Shown piece by piece: positions 1 through 7,316 of a DNA stretch of 64,000 bases. The stretch is from Spirulina sp034932185 (lineage in GTDB: Bacteria > Cyanobacteriota > Cyanobacteriia > Cyanobacteriales > Spirulinaceae), in assembly GCF_034932185.1 (NCBI RefSeq), contig NZ_JAYGHW010000002.1:1-64000 (forward strand), read 5' to 3'. Each line of letters opens with the position of its first letter. Position 1 is the first letter of the stretch. Both the position numbers and the translations under genes were made by a program. The notes beneath the pieces were generated by a model, which was not told the origin of the DNA, did not search any database, and saw only the letters and a list, made by a program, of their open reading frames with translations.

Positions 1-111
1 GGGAGAATGTGCCAAAGGTGTTAAAGCATAGGTGTGCGTACCTGAATGGGGCACTGACGGCTTAATTGGATTACAATCATATACTTGGTCTGAGTAATTA
101 TACTCATCTCC

Positions 112-360
112 TAACTGAGATGTACCCCAGCTATTCTTCTAGCGCAACAACTTAGTGCTGACTTAATTCTGCTTGATGACATGAAAGCGCGACGTACTGC
201 GAAAGACAGAGGTTTGAGCATCACAGGCATTCTTGGAATTCTAGATCAAGCGGCAACCATGAAGCTGATCAACCTGCCTGATGTCGTCCAAAGTCTTCAA
301 AACACATCCTTCTGGGTATCTGATAGTTTGTTTCAAAGGTTATTAGATAAACACCCTTAA
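112..360 (+). pseudogene. Fragment of a PIN-domain (DUF3368-like) toxin gene
   Basis: The frame is open from about 112 to the TAA at 358-360, but stops lie just upstream and there is no credible start. The readable part contains LILLDDMKARRTAKDRGLS, which resembles the second half of DUF3368 PIN-like proteins, where an acidic D-D-x-K/R-x-R-R-x-A segment forms part of the nuclease site. Full-length members have about 150-160 residues and only about 80 codons remain here, so the N-terminal half with the first catalytic Asp is missing. No antitoxin gene is visible. The family call is from remembered motifs. Confidence 0.6.
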
Positions 361-542
361 GGCTTCACTTCATTGGATAAGATTTTAGGGTGCGTCAGAT
401 CGATTCACTCATGATGCAAAAGAGTAACTTAACGACTGACTGACACACCATCTTGACCCAGGCACATCGTTAATGATTGAGCAACCTGCGGAATGTTAGA
501 TAAAGCGCCCCAATGATCGCAATTTTTTTGGGTGTGATGCCC

Positions 543-800
543 TCAGAATTTTGCTCGCACGGTGAATTGATAATTACCGCCGGGTTCTAGTTGGTAATCG
601 CTACGTTCTAGGAAGCGGTTTAAGGGTTCGAGGATGAGGGCGCGGCCAAGAGAGGGAGAGACTTGGAGACGGCCTTTACGGAATTGCCATTGAAATTCCC
701 ATGTATAATCCGCTGCTCGGACTTCACCGCTAATCCGGCCCTGTTGCCAAGATTGATCGGTGATCCGAACATGGGCAGTGGTTTGGGGGGCAAGGCTCAT
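543..800 (-). CDS. Small conserved cyanobacterial protein (DUF3146-like)
   Basis: A soluble protein of 85 residues, rich in aromatic and basic residues, with the stretches RITDQSWQQGRISGEVRA and LEPGGNYQFTVRAKF. The frame stays open up to 839, but the ATG at 800 (MSLAPQTTAH) fits the compact size of the family I recall, DUF3146, whose function is unknown. It has no signal peptide, membrane segment or catalytic motif. It is transcribed away from desC and has no operon partner. The coding assignment is fairly safe and the family name is from memory. Confidence 0.6.
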   Translation of the reverse strand: MSLAPQTTAHVRITDQSWQQGRISGEVRAADYTWEFQWQFRKGRLQVSPSLGRALILEPLNRFLERSDYQLEPGGNYQFTVRAKF

Positions 801-1028
801 GGTAGATAGGCAGGTCATGGGGTGAAGGGGGATGAGCAAGGGGCGATAGGTAGGCTAAAGCGGATAGGTACGCTAAAGCGAATTGCCCTTCTTAATGATT
901 GAAAATTTTCTCAAATTGTGGGGTAGCACAATCTAAATCGGCGGGAAATCAGCAAATTCCTTGCGGGTTCATCATGGCAGAGGTGGCCCAAAGTAGTACG
1001 CTAACAAAGGGACTATTGATAAAATTCT

Positions 1029-1985
1029 ATGACAACAGCAGCTAAACCCCCGGATCCGAGTCCGACGGAAAATAGTAAAACTCTGGGCGATCGCTTCAAA
1101 TCCGGCGTAGAGCGGCCCGTCGTGATCTTCATGGCGGCCCTCCATGGCCTCACCCCCTTGCTTTGTTGGCTTTTCCCCTCCGCCCTTGGGGTAGGGATGC
1201 TTTTCGCCCTCTACCTCTTAACCGGCCTGGGGATTACCGTCGGCTATCACCGTCGCCTCACCCACCAAGCGTTCCAAGCTCAGGGCTGGGTGGATCATAT
1301 CTTAGCCGTGTTGGGGCTATTGGCGGGGGAGGGGCCGCCGATTTTCTGGGTGGCGCACCATCGCAAACACCACAAACATAGCGATTTACCCGGCGATCCC
1401 CACAGTCCTAAAGATGGCTTTTTTTGGGCCCATTGGCTCTGGATCTTCCCCAAACAGGATAAACGGCGGCTAGGGGTGCTCTATCGGCGCTGGGCCCCGG
1501 ATCTGTTGGGCAATGAATTTTATCTGCTCCTGGAACGGTCTTATTTCTATTGGCATTTGGCGCTCCTGGTGGGGCTGGCGGCGTTGGGCTATCTCGTTGG
1601 CGGTTGGTATATGGCCGGCTCCTTTGTGGCCTATGGCTTTTTCCTGCGGATGATTGTCGTGTTGCATATCACCTGGATGGTGAACTCGGTGGCCCATGTG
1701 TGGGGTTATCGCAACTATGAAACCACGGACACCAGCCGCAACAACCCCGTAGTGGGGATTTTGGCCCATGGGGAAGGCTGGCACAATAATCATCACCATA
1801 TCCAGCAGGCGGCGAACCATGGGCAACGGTGGTGGGAATTTGACCTCAGCTTTTTGGTGATTAATGCCCTAGCGGTGCTGAGTTTGCCGTTGAAATGGGT
1901 GGGTTGGGGCGATCGCCGTCCCGTCTACCAACTCAAGGTTTATTCCTACGCAGACCAGAAAATTACCACCCGGTTTCGCAATTAG
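1029..1985 (+). CDS. desC: Delta-9 acyl-lipid/acyl-CoA desaturase (DesC type)
   Basis: A 318-residue integral membrane di-iron desaturase that introduces the first (delta-9) double bond into membrane fatty acids. The three histidine boxes that bind the two irons are intact: HRRLTH at residues 74-79, HHRKHH at 110-115 and HNNHHH at about 253-258. Several hydrophobic segments between about residues 30-70 and 170-220 match the usual four-helix layout. The N-terminus (MTTAAKPPDPSP) is polar and cytosolic. Length fits cyanobacterial DesC. The gene stands alone and is followed by a repeat-rich spacer before leuA. Confident for the family; DesC rather than a paralogue with another substrate is inferred from the box sequences. 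Confidence 0.9.
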   Translation: MTTAAKPPDPSPTENSKTLGDRFKSGVERPVVIFMAALHGLTPLLCWLFPSALGVGMLFALYLLTGLGITVGYHRRLTHQAFQAQGWVDHILAVLGLLAGEGPPIFWVAHHRKHHKHSDLPGDPHSPKDGFFWAHWLWIFPKQDKRRLGVLYRRWAPDLLGNEFYLLLERSYFYWHLALLVGLAALGYLVGGWYMAGSFVAYGFFLRMIVVLHITWMVNSVAHVWGYRNYETTDTSRNNPVVGILAHGEGWHNNHHHIQQAANHGQRWWEFDLSFLVINALAVLSLPLKWVGWGDRRPVYQLKVYSYADQKITTRFRN

Positions 1986-2114
1986 CATTGGGAGGTTCTC
2001 TCTCGTTACTTGGCTCTGCCAAGTAACGCATCCCAGGAGGGCTTCTGCCTCCCGTCAACAGGCGGCAGAGCCGCCTAATGCCTGTGCCACGGCAGAGCCA
2101 TGGCACGAGAGCAA

Positions 2115-2164
2115 GGGGGCGTTGGCGTAAGCCTGACGGAGGCACAAAAATTTTTCGCCCCTAC
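2115..2164. repeat. Copy 1 of dispersed GGGCGAAAAATTTTTCGCCC repeat (long form)
   Basis: Long version of the dispersed repeat, in the order ggcgttggcgtaagcctg, then a purine-rich link, then cacaaaaatttttcgccccta. The 1986-2114 spacer before it holds other short inverted pieces (ggcggcagagccgcc; a tggcac/gtgcca pair). It lies between desC and leuA. Other copies are at 3887, 7242, 13980, 16932, 20021, 24183, 34603 and 45108. Confidence 0.75.
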
Positions 2165-2255
2165 CAGATAACTAACAATTTCGTTTAACCTTAATAGAGA
2201 TGGGGGCTAGCGGCCCCTGGATTATCCTTTTCACAATTAAGGAGATCATCTCCCC

Positions 2256-3863
2256 ATGGCCAACGAGCAAGACCGCATTATTATCTTTGACACCACCCTC
2301 CGCGATGGCGAACAGTCCCCCGGTGCAACGCTGAACGTTGATGAAAAACTGACGATCGCCAAAGCACTGGCCCGACTGGGGGTGGATGTGATTGAAGCGG
2401 GTTTTCCTCGTGCCAGTACCGGCGATTTTGAAGCGGTGCAAAAAATTGCTGACCAAGTGGGGACGGAAAACGGCCCGACGATCTGCGGTTTAGCACGGGC
2501 AACGAAAGAAGATATCCGCCAAGCAGCCGAAGCGGTGAAACCTGCTGCCAAGGGTCGCATTCATACGTTTATCGCCACCTCTGATATTCATTTAGAATAC
2601 AAACTCCGTAAGACCCGCCAAGAGGTTTTGGCCATCATCCCTGAGATGGTGGGCTATGCCAAATCCTTGATCAATGACATTGAATTTTCCCCCGAAGATG
2701 CGGGGCGCAGTGACCCGGAATTTTTGTATCAGGTGTTGGAAGTGGCGATCGCCTCTGGGGCTACCACCGTCAACATTCCCGATACCGTGGGCTACACCAC
2801 GCCGGAGGAGTTCGGGGCGTTAATTCGCGGCATTAAGGAAAATGTTCCCAACATTGATCAGGCGATTATTTCCGTCCATGGCCACAATGATTTAGGGTTA
2901 GCGGTGGCGAACTTCCTCTCAGCGGTGCAAAATGGGGCGCGACAATTGGAATGCACGATCAACGGTATTGGCGAGCGGGCCGGTAATGCGGCTTTAGAAG
3001 AGTTGGTAATGGCCCTCTATGTGCGCCGTGGCTTTTATAACCCCTTCTTAGGGCGGCCAGCGGAATCGACGGAACCCCTGTGCAATATTGACACGACGCA
3101 GATTTATAAAACCTCCCGCCTGGTGTCCAATTTAACCGGGATGTTGGTGCAACCCAATAAGGCGATTGTGGGGGCCAATGCCTTTGCCCATGAATCGGGG
3201 ATTCATCAGGATGGCGTGTTAAAACACCGCCTCACCTATGAAATTATGGATGCAAAATCCATCGGCTTAACCAAAAATCTGATCGTTTTGGGTAAACATT
3301 CGGGCCGCCATGCCTTCCGCGATCGCCTCCAAACCCTCGGTTATGACCTTTCCGAAACGGATTTAAACAAAGCGTTTTTGCGGTTTAAGGATTTAGCCGA
3401 TAAGAAGAAGGAAATTAGCGATCTCGATTTAGAGGCGATCGTTAATGATGAAACCCAGCACGTCCCGGAACTGTTCCATTTAGAATTAGTGCAAGTTTCC
3501 TGTGGCGATCGCGCCCGCCCCACCGCCACGGTGACGCTCCGCACCCCCCAAGGGGAGGAACTCACCGATGCGGCCATTGGGACGGGGCCGGTGGATGCGG
3601 TGTATAAGGCAATTAACCGGGTGGTGAATATTCCCAACGAACTGATCGAATATTCGGTGAAGTCTGTCACTGAGGGCATTGATGCCATGGGTGAGGTGAC
3701 GATTCGCCTCCGCCATGAGGGGCGGACGTTCTCCGGCCATGCGGCGAATACGGATATTATCGTCGCTTCGGCCCGGGCCTATATCAGCGCCCTCAACCGC
3801 CTCTCGGCAACGCTCAACCAAACGGAAAACCCCATCCACCCCCAAACAGCAGCTTTGGCTTAA
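2256..3863 (+). CDS. leuA: 2-isopropylmalate synthase
   Basis: A 535-residue enzyme that condenses acetyl-CoA with 2-oxoisovalerate, the first committed step of leucine synthesis, in the cytosol. The catalytic TIM barrel opens with FDTTLRDGEQSPGA near residue 10, has the metal-binding HGHNDLGLAVAN near residue 208 and the helical subdomain segment AHESGIHQDG near 310. The C-terminal third (about 390-510) is the LeuA allosteric dimer domain for leucine feedback. An AAGGAG sequence lies about 12 nt before the ATG. Length and order match the long, feedback-regulated LeuA class. It is monocistronic here; no T-box or leader peptide was recognised. Confidence 0.95.
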   Translation: MANEQDRIIIFDTTLRDGEQSPGATLNVDEKLTIAKALARLGVDVIEAGFPRASTGDFEAVQKIADQVGTENGPTICGLARATKEDIRQAAEAVKPAAKGRIHTFIATSDIHLEYKLRKTRQEVLAIIPEMVGYAKSLINDIEFSPEDAGRSDPEFLYQVLEVAIASGATTVNIPDTVGYTTPEEFGALIRGIKENVPNIDQAIISVHGHNDLGLAVANFLSAVQNGARQLECTINGIGERAGNAALEELVMALYVRRGFYNPFLGRPAESTEPLCNIDTTQIYKTSRLVSNLTGMLVQPNKAIVGANAFAHESGIHQDGVLKHRLTYEIMDAKSIGLTKNLIVLGKHSGRHAFRDRLQTLGYDLSETDLNKAFLRFKDLADKKKEISDLDLEAIVNDETQHVPELFHLELVQVSCGDRARPTATVTLRTPQGEELTDAAIGTGPVDAVYKAINRVVNIPNELIEYSVKSVTEGIDAMGEVTIRLRHEGRTFSGHAANTDIIVASARAYISALNRLSATLNQTENPIHPQTAALA

Positions 3864-3886
3864 GGTTCTCCATAAATCACAATTCT

Positions 3887-3920
3887 GTAGGGGCGAAAAA
3901 TCTTTCGCCCCCGGCAGGCC
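3887..3920. repeat. Copy 2 of dispersed GGGCGAAAAATTTTTCGCCC repeat
   Basis: Short, slightly diverged copy (gtaggggcgaaaaatctttcgccccc) about 25 nt after the leuA stop. Placed immediately 3' of a gene like most other copies; it could form a strong hairpin in the leuA transcript. Confidence 0.7.
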
Positions 3921-4057
3921 AGAGTTTTGCGACTTGTCAACGAGATTAACTTAGCTTGAGCTTTTGGGGAACAGGGAAACTTTGTGGATGTACCCACAGA
4001 CGAGATAGAGCTAGCTAACGGTGAAGTTGAGTGGCGGGCAAGAGCCTAAACACCATT

Positions 4058-4262
4058 TGGCTTGGGCGGTTGCGATCGCACGCTTGACCCCGCTCAATTA
4101 TGGGTTGTACTCCTACAACTCACCCTTGGCTCCATCATCACCCTAGGCATCTTCACGGGGTTAGCCTGGCAATTCAATTCAAACTCCCAGAATTAACGAT
4201 GCTGCAAACCCGCCTCCAAGCTAAATTCCTCCAGCGGGGCTAAACCCTTGGGGCGATTTAAC
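4058..4262 (+). pseudogene. Duplicated 3' end of murJ, frameshifted
   Basis: Nearly the same sequence as the last ~60 codons of the intact murJ at 47721-49313 on the other strand. Frame pieces read LWVVLLQLTLGS and then, after a 5-nt insertion (AATTC doubled, about 4172-4181), LTMLQTRLQAKFLQRG and a stop at about 4243. The match continues some 20 nt past the murJ stop (ctaaacccttggggcgat), so it is a copied DNA segment and not the remains of an expressed paralogue. There is no start codon and no upstream domain. The two copies are in inverted orientation about 43.5 kb apart. Confidence 0.85.
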
Positions 4263-4305
4263 CTTGCCCATCACCCGCCGTAAATAACCTTTGCATCAAT
4301 AGGAT

Positions 4306-4362
4306 GGTGCGTTCCCAATAATCTATCGGTGGAGTAGTGAGAGTTGCAGTAGGGAACGCACC
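4306..4362. repeat. Inverted repeat, GGTGCGTTCCC arms
   Basis: Perfect 11-bp arms, GGTGCGTTCCC at 4306-4316 and GGGAACGCACC at 4352-4362, separated by 35 nt. It lies between the murJ fragment and the 3' end of the carotenoid oxygenase gene. Looks like a small non-coding palindromic element; there is no adjacent T-run to make it a clear terminator. Confidence 0.6.
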
Positions 4363-4382
4363 CTACAAGATCAGGGATCACA

Positions 4383-6644
4383 CTAAATTTTTTGAGTTGC
4401 CATTTGTTCAGAGGAAACCCAGCCACAATGGAAACCAAAAGGTACACGCTGAGGAAGCATAACCCGTGCTACAGGTTCAGACGTGATGTTTTGGGCATTT
4501 AAAATCAGTAACTCTGACTTATTGGCAATGGTATCGTGAATGTAAGTGATTACCCAACCATCATCTTCAACAGTTGCTTGAGGACGAGGAACAAACACAC
4601 ATTCACCCCCAAAACGCCCACGCCCAAAGAAATAGCTTTCACTTGTGCCTGTTTCTAAGTCATATTTTTTCACGCCATCAAGCAGGGGTTTGGGGCTGGC
4701 GTAAACTGCACCCTGTCCAGCGTAGATGTAACGCATTTTGCGCCCAACCAACTGATCATTAATTCTTGGAAATTCTGTAACTTGATCATCAAGCAACTCT
4801 TGAGTGATAGCTCCTGTTTTGAGATGAATCCGCCAGCGACACATTTTGGCAATTTCGTTTTCAGAACTGTTACCGTTGTCACTATCGTCAGGAATTAAGA
4901 GATTAGTTGAAGGCATCCGCAAGCCCAAGAGAACTATCTCTTCTCCTTCTTCGTAAGCATTGACGGTATGATAAACCATGCAAGTTGGCACTTCAAACCA
5001 GCGTAGAGTCTTGTTATCCCCGTGGCGTAGCATAATGCCAATACGACTTTTACGTGTGCGGTCAAAAGCTAGAGGAATTCCACCTTTAATCATTTGTCCT
5101 GGCTTAAAGGTTAGGGGCATATCTAAGAAAATTGAGTAATTTTCCGTAATGGCAAAATCATGCATCATTACAGGGGCAGGCAACTCAATCGGCACAATGC
5201 GGGTAATTTCTCCTGTTGCTGTGACGACACCATAGGATAGGTACGGTGGAGCAATGGGAGAAAATCCAAAAAACATCATTTCCCCTGTGACAGCATCTAT
5301 TTTGGGATGAGCTGTAAAAGCACAGGTGAGTTGATTGTTAAAAGTGTGAGCGCCAAGGGTTTCTAAGTCTGGGACGCGAATATGATGGGGTACTCCTGCT
5401 TCACACAAGACTAAAAGTTTCCCAGCGTGCCAAATTACAGATGTATTGGCAGGATTTTTAATCATGATGTCGTAAGGAGAGTCAAATCGAGGTAGGTTGA
5501 GTAAACCTGGCCAAATCGCTTTGCCTTGTTGTTTTTCAATTTTTAGAGTTTCGGTCTCCACGTAGCGGTTAAGGTAGCTCGCTTTACCATTGTTGATGTT
5601 GACTCCATGCAACATACCATCACCATCAAACCAGTGATATAGTCCAATGGGTGGAAAAAGGGGATTAGGGGAAATGCGTAAAAACATCCCCGATAATTCT
5701 TGGGGAAGTTGACCAATTACGGGTAAATCACCAGCGGTAATTTCTTCTTTGACTGGGGCAAAATTGTCTTGTAAAAATAACCTGCTTAAGGTTTTTTGAA
5801 TTTCTTTGATTTCTGGAGGTTCAATGTTATTAATGAGCTGACTCATGACACGGTAAGGTGTATCTGAGTAAGTACCTTTTTTTTGTACTGCATCGCTACT
5901 TGGGGTTTTCGGTGTAGCCAATTTGGCCATGAATTGTGGGTCGAGGAAAGCCCCTAGTAGGCGTTGTTTAAGGGCGAGTTGGCGAGCTTCTCTTTTGGGT
6001 ATGCTGGCTAGAAGTTCTGTTTCGATTTCTTCTACCGCTGAATCAAGGGCAATTAGTGTTTCCAGTGATTGACATAGTTCACCATAATCTTCATCACTGG
6101 GATTAGTACCTAAGTATGCTTGTAGCCAGGCGTAAGCTTCCTGAGACTGGACTGGTTCACCTGCTAATAAAGGTTTGATTTCTGGATCTTCTGCTAGTCC
6201 TTTTTGATTGGCTACTTGCTGCAAGTATAGTTTTTCTCCTGGTTCTAGCACTCCATCTAACCAAGCAACACCACAGAGAACTTTTAACAATTGTTTATCA
6301 TCTTTGATTTTGGCAACAAAAACTGATTTAGGAATCCCTATATCAAAGTTTTCATGACGTTTGGCTCGACGACGGATGTTTTTTTCGCTGTTATATAAGG
6401 TATTGATGCGATCGCCTGTTTTGATAACAATATACAAATCAGGTGCGCCTTTCAACATTCCTGTGAACATTCCTTTGAAGTCTTTTTCAGTGTAATTTAT
6501 TTCAAATTTGCCTTCGCTATCTGTAACTGCTTCCCCTAAATTATCATCCTTGAGCATGTCCTTATCAAAAGCTTGAATGATGAGATTAGGGACTCCTAAA
6601 CCAGTTTCAGCCTCATAAACTTTGCCCGTAACTTTATATGACAT
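4383..6644 (-). CDS. Carotenoid-cleavage-type oxygenase with N-terminal regulatory-like and TerB-like domains
   Basis: A 753-residue protein with three parts. Residues 1-105 look like a small beta-sandwich of the transthyretin/carboxypeptidase-regulatory type (KVYEAETGLGVPNLIIQAFD). Residues 110-215 look like a TerB-type helical domain (LCGVAWLDGVLEPGEKLYLQ). From about 280 onward it is an RPE65/carotenoid oxygenase beta-propeller. The four iron-binding histidines appear present: His446 (TAHPK), His495 (MMHDF), His559 (VYHTVNAYEEG) and His739 (GFHCGWV). This family cleaves carotenoid or stilbene-type double bonds with O2. There is no signal peptide. Ordinary members have about 480-500 residues, so the ~280-residue extension is unusual. 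Base composition is more AT-rich than its neighbours and HIP1 sites are scarce, suggesting acquisition by transfer. Substrate unknown. Confidence 0.8.
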   Translation of the reverse strand: MSYKVTGKVYEAETGLGVPNLIIQAFDKDMLKDDNLGEAVTDSEGKFEINYTEKDFKGMFTGMLKGAPDLYIVIKTGDRINTLYNSEKNIRRRAKRHENFDIGIPKSVFVAKIKDDKQLLKVLCGVAWLDGVLEPGEKLYLQQVANQKGLAEDPEIKPLLAGEPVQSQEAYAWLQAYLGTNPSDEDYGELCQSLETLIALDSAVEEIETELLASIPKREARQLALKQRLLGAFLDPQFMAKLATPKTPSSDAVQKKGTYSDTPYRVMSQLINNIEPPEIKEIQKTLSRLFLQDNFAPVKEEITAGDLPVIGQLPQELSGMFLRISPNPLFPPIGLYHWFDGDGMLHGVNINNGKASYLNRYVETETLKIEKQQGKAIWPGLLNLPRFDSPYDIMIKNPANTSVIWHAGKLLVLCEAGVPHHIRVPDLETLGAHTFNNQLTCAFTAHPKIDAVTGEMMFFGFSPIAPPYLSYGVVTATGEITRIVPIELPAPVMMHDFAITENYSIFLDMPLTFKPGQMIKGGIPLAFDRTRKSRIGIMLRHGDNKTLRWFEVPTCMVYHTVNAYEEGEEIVLLGLRMPSTNLLIPDDSDNGNSSENEIAKMCRWRIHLKTGAITQELLDDQVTEFPRINDQLVGRKMRYIYAGQGAVYASPKPLLDGVKKYDLETGTSESYFFGRGRFGGECVFVPRPQATVEDDGWVITYIHDTIANKSELLILNAQNITSEPVARVMLPQRVPFGFHCGWVSSEQMATQKI

Positions 6645-7241
6645 GGAAAAACTCCTTACTCAACTGGTGAAACGTTGCTTTGAACAATATGAGAAAGCCA
6701 ACGGTGGCGATTACCCAGTCGCCGCCAAAAAACGATGATTCAGAATCACGGCCGACCGGCGACTTGGGTGGATCGCATTGTTCGGAAATGGCCAAGTTGG
6801 CCCACAAACCAGTATAAGTAGGTAGGCTCAATTAAATGTAAAATGACTCGATCTGCGTAACCCATGCTGCACAAGGATTTGACATTTCCAGAGATTGCAG
6901 CATCTTACAAATGATTAGTCCCTCCTACTTAGCTCGAAGTTCGGAAGAGCTGATGTCCCAATCAGGTATACAAACTGCTGTCGGTGCCAGTGCCACATCG
7001 CCGAACTATTTATTAGACCGCAGCTTCAAGATAGCTCACCTCTGGAGGGTCTTGTCAAGCACTGGCGGTAACTCCAATATTATGGGTATTATCTTGCATT
7101 GGCGGTCTAACAACACCCGTTTTGGTCGTCTTTTAGCGCAAATCCTGTTATGGAAGTGCCTCAACCGTCCCTCGATCGCCTCCACCAAGCCATCCACTTT
7201 CACCCGTCGGGGTTAATGGGGAATCTCATTATCGCCTAGGT
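6645..7241. other. Gene-poor spacer
   Basis: About 600 bp without a convincing gene. Two tiny plus-strand frames at its left end (6643-6738, 31 codons; 6735-6821, 28 codons) overlap through ATGA and read like protein (MEKLLTQLVKRCFEQYEKAN; HGRPATWVDRIVRKWP), but neither is recognised. A 101-codon frame at 6911-7216 shows no family features and is not called. Confidence 0.4.
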
Positions 7242-7293
7242 GTGGGGGCGAAAAATTTTTGTGCCTCCGGCAGGCTTACGCCAACGCCCCTAC
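7242..7293. repeat. Copy 3 of dispersed repeat (long form, opposite orientation)
   Basis: Reads gtgggggcgaaaaatttttg, then cctccggcaggcttacgcc and aacgcccctac, which is the long form of copy 1 in reverse orientation. It lies about 25 bp beyond the 3' end of the subtilase gene. Confidence 0.75.
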
Positions 7294-7316
7294 ATCATTT
7301 CCTATTCCCTTCCTCC

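Noticed and set aside
1986..2255. T-box or leucine leader peptide before leuA
   Set aside because: No run of Leu codons, no T-box core and no terminator/antiterminator pair; the spacer is repeat sequence.
6911..7216. 101-codon frame in the spacer before the repeat copy 3
   Set aside because: Irregular composition, no recognisable motif and no ribosome site.
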